DNA of 9,517 nt, taken from the NCBI GenBank assembly GCA_964187655.1, contig CAXLMP010000027.1, positions 1 through 9,517 on the forward strand, given 5' to 3'. This stretch comes from Lentimonas sp002292345. Its GTDB lineage: Bacteria; Verrucomicrobiota; Verrucomicrobiia; Opitutales; Coraliomargaritaceae. The position numbers and the translations under genes are program-made. Shown in pieces: positions 8,127 through 9,517 of this stretch; positions within the stretch are counted from its first letter, which is position 1; each line of letters starts with the position of its first letter. The notes under the pieces were generated by a model. It worked only from the letters and a program-made list of their open reading frames with translations, was not told where the DNA came from and made no database searches.

Positions 8127-8395
8127 ATGAAAACAGTCGCTATCATCGAAGATCAGACGGCCATTCGCGAGATGCTGATTTAGGTATTACTATTTTGACC
8201 AAGTGTAAGCGTGAGATCCTCCGACTGATTGCCAAGAGTAACTGCACTTGAGACATCGCGGCGAAGCTAAGCATCAGCGTCAGAGCAACCGAAAATCACC
8301 ACACAAATCTGATGCGCAGGCTAGATCTGCACGATGTTGCCAGTCTCATGCGCTGCGCAATCAACAACGGCTTGATTGTCAAGGATGGCAACTAA
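8127..8395 (+). pseudogene. Remnant of a NarL/LuxR-type response regulator
   Basis: Two broken pieces of one response regulator can be read. Piece 1 (8127-8183) translates as MKTVAIIEDQTAIREMLI and stops at TAG; it is the beta1-alpha1 start of a receiver domain with the acidic pair E8-D9. Piece 2 (about 8177-8395, another frame) gives ILTKCKREILRLIAKSNCT, a TGA at 8249-8251, then DIAAKLSISVRATENHHTNL and MRRLDLHDVASLM, ending at TAA. This is the LuxR-type helix-turn-helix (compare LTxREREILRLIA...EIAxxLxISxxTVExHxxNLxxKL). About 100 or more residues, including the phosphoacceptor Asp and the rest of the receiver, are missing, and the two parts are out of frame. The TGA is probably a mutated CGA (Arg, giving TRDIA). 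The last four bases overlap the 3' end of the opposite chelatase gene. It is very unlikely to make a working regulator, though piece 2 from an internal start could give a short DNA-binding peptide. Confidence 0.88.
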
Positions 8396-9246
8396 GCTGA
8401 CTCCTCACACGAGTCCAGCGCAGCCCGTAGTCGGTCTGCCAAAATATCGATCAGCCGCGGATGCTCCCCGAGTAACGGTGTACGCACTGCCGATCGCAGA
8501 GTATGCTCCGCGATCAGTCCGTCGCAAATCTCCGCGACATCTCCACCGGCTCCAGCATGGCGGCCTGGCAACAAGAAGAACAGCGCCACAATCACCTCCG
8601 CAGCGGCCCAGCCATCCAGCTGCGCCACTCGCTCTAACAGCGGTTCATTAAAATCATACTCGATCCCCTCACGGCGTTCCATCGAGCACGCCGCCACTGC
8701 TGCGACTTCGGTTTGCAGCAGCACCGCAAGTTGATCTGCCACTGCATTGCGCACCTGATTCACCACTTCCGCAGGTGTGCCATGATCCACCAGCGCAACT
8801 CGCGGATGCGACAAGCCCGCAGCTTGCATCGTTAGCCGCACATGATCCGCAAGCATCTCAGCTAGACGCATATCCGGAGCAGCCACGTCCACACCTGCTA
8901 ACGTATCGGCCACCACCACCTGCAAGTCCGGAGCCGACAACCGCGCCTCCGCAATCAACTCTGGCAAATAATCCGTAATCGCCCGGCTCGGCCCGAGGAA
9001 CAGTGGCACAAAAACAAACTTTCGCGCTCCCGTTGCAATCAATCGCCGCAATGTCGGCTTGACCACCCGCGCAGCCACACCGCCCAACTCCGATGCCGGT
9101 ACTTTGCTTGAGTGCAACAAACTAACCGGTTCGACCTTTAACCCGACCCGCTCCGAAAGTTGAGTCGCGAGGCCACGCAGCGCCAAAACCGAGTCAGCAC
9201 GCAGCGAACCATTATCAATCAGAAAAATATTGTGAGGTGTTGTCAT
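8392..9246 (-). CDS. CbiX/SirB-like two-domain chelatase (sirohydrochlorin chelatase family)
   Basis: The family inserts cobalt or iron into sirohydrochlorin or related tetrapyrroles (cobalamin or siroheme synthesis) in the cytosol. The 284 residues form two similar halves, each starting with a strand plus HG-like motif. Half 1: IFLIDNGS (7-14) and VPLFLGPSRAITDYLPEL (80-97). Half 2: VALVDHGTP (150-158) and VALFFLLPGRHAGAGGDVAEI (220-240). In half 1 the usual histidines are replaced (N12; A89 or R88), while half 2 keeps H155 and H230, so the likely active site is C-terminal. The gene is Ala-rich and visibly more G+C-rich than the pil genes. The ATG at 9246 is preceded by an AT-rich spacer. 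No cobalamin or siroheme gene lies nearby, so metal and substrate are unknown; a non-catalytic family member is possible. Confidence 0.82.
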   Translation of the reverse strand: MTTPHNIFLIDNGSLRADSVLALRGLATQLSERVGLKVEPVSLLHSSKVPASELGGVAARVVKPTLRRLIATGARKFVFVPLFLGPSRAITDYLPELIAEARLSAPDLQVVVADTLAGVDVAAPDMRLAEMLADHVRLTMQAAGLSHPRVALVDHGTPAEVVNQVRNAVADQLAVLLQTEVAAVAACSMERREGIEYDFNEPLLERVAQLDGWAAAEVIVALFFLLPGRHAGAGGDVAEICDGLIAEHTLRSAVRTPLLGEHPRLIDILADRLRAALDSCEESA

Positions 9247-9352
9247 TTAAAAATAGTAGAAGCCACAAATAGGGCGACTGAGCCAAAATAATACCAAGAA
9301 GCAAAGGAAAATGTTTGCGCGTTACAACTCAACCCATCAAATTCTCTAGATT
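9247..9352. promoter_or_regulatory. Divergent spacer between chelatase and lipoprotein genes
   Basis: This 106-base AT-rich spacer lies between two divergent genes and should carry both promoters. Candidate -10-like hexamers exist on the minus strand (TACTAT and TATTAT), but none has a convincing -35 at 16 to 18 bases, so I do not assign a specific promoter. The plus-strand side contains a purine-rich AAAGGAAA (9303-9310) followed by a tiny reading frame, listed separately. Confidence 0.35.
9311..9349 (+). other. Possible 12-codon upstream reading frame ahead of the lipoprotein
   Basis: ATG at 9311 opens a reading frame MFARYNSTHQIL ending in TAG at 9347-9349, three bases before and in frame with the lipoprotein ATG at 9353. 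A purine-rich AAAGGAAA sits directly upstream, although its GG is only about four bases from the ATG, closer than ideal. The lipoprotein start itself has no Shine-Dalgarno, so reinitiation after this frame is conceivable. Chance is equally likely for a frame this short. Confidence 0.15.
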
Positions 9353-9517
9353 ATGTATAAGACGCTACGATTTGCCTTTCCTTTAATTCTTGCCGCATTC
9401 GTCCTTTCTGGTTGTCAGAAACAACCTCCAACCCCAGTCGCAGACAGTGCCATGGGCGATGGTGGTGAATTCGGCAATGGTGATGACCTCATCCCAGGGA
9501 TGGGCCCAGAAGACTGG
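9353..9517 (+). CDS. Lipoprotein, N-terminal 55 codons (3' end beyond window)
   Basis: The translation begins MYKTLRFAFPLILAAFVLSG with Cys21 next: a short basic n-region, a hydrophobic core and a lipobox LSGC, so a type II signal peptide cut before Cys21 is expected. Gln follows the cysteine, with no Asp at +2, consistent with outer-membrane sorting. The mature part starts QKQPPTPVADSAMGDGGEFG and is Gly/Asp/Pro-rich (GNGDDLIPGMGPEDW), like a flexible tether. Such tethers precede the OmpA-like domain in Pal-type peptidoglycan-binding lipoproteins, which is my tentative guess; the decisive domain would lie beyond the right edge. An in-frame TAG two codons upstream of ATG 9353 fixes this as the first start. 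No clear Shine-Dalgarno is visible. Confidence 0.8.
   Translation, partial: MYKTLRFAFPLILAAFVLSGCQKQPPTPVADSAMGDGGEFGNGDDLIPGMGPEDW

Overview
The window looks like ordinary chromosomal core DNA from a Gram-negative bacterium. Taxonomy cannot be fixed without a search. My best guess is a PVC-group organism, probably Verrucomicrobia (Opitutae/Coraliomargarita-like). The reasons are a very long Rho with a lysine/alanine-rich and then Arg/Gly/Ser-rich N-terminal extension, type IV pilus ATPases directly downstream of rho, generally weak Shine-Dalgarno sequences, and a lipoprotein suggesting an outer membrane.

Left two-thirds, minus strand (6266 down to 1): five genes run in one direction with gaps of about 33 to 78 bases and probably form one operon. 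In transcription order they are coaE (dephospho-CoA kinase, TTG start), rho (664-residue termination factor), a complete PilB/GspE-type assembly ATPase (GTG start), a PilT-type retraction ATPase, and the first 230 codons of a second PilB/GspE-type ATPase that runs off the left edge. The three secretion ATPases are the motor set of a type IV pilus or related type II secretion machine; coaE and rho are housekeeping genes sharing the transcript.

Centre, plus strand: a 99-base divergent spacer separates coaE from a comM/yifB-type AAA+ helicase gene (6366-7913). Next comes a class II tRNA-Ser (anticodon TGA, CCA encoded) at 8028-8115. Eleven bases after it lies a wrecked NarL/LuxR-type response regulator (8127-8395): only the first 18 codons of the receiver domain and the DNA-binding domain remain, in different frames, and the DNA-binding part carries an in-frame TGA.

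Right end: a two-domain CbiX/SirB-like chelatase gene on the minus strand (8392-9246) ends on top of the response-regulator remnant by four bases. A 106-base divergent spacer follows, then the start of a plus-strand lipoprotein gene that leaves the window.

I see no CRISPR array, insertion sequence, prophage or toxin-antitoxin system, and no clearly new system. The points most worth a second look are the Rho RNA-binding domain without the usual aromatic RNP1 residues, the chelatase whose presumed catalytic histidines sit only in the C-terminal half, and the response-regulator remnant beside the tRNA.
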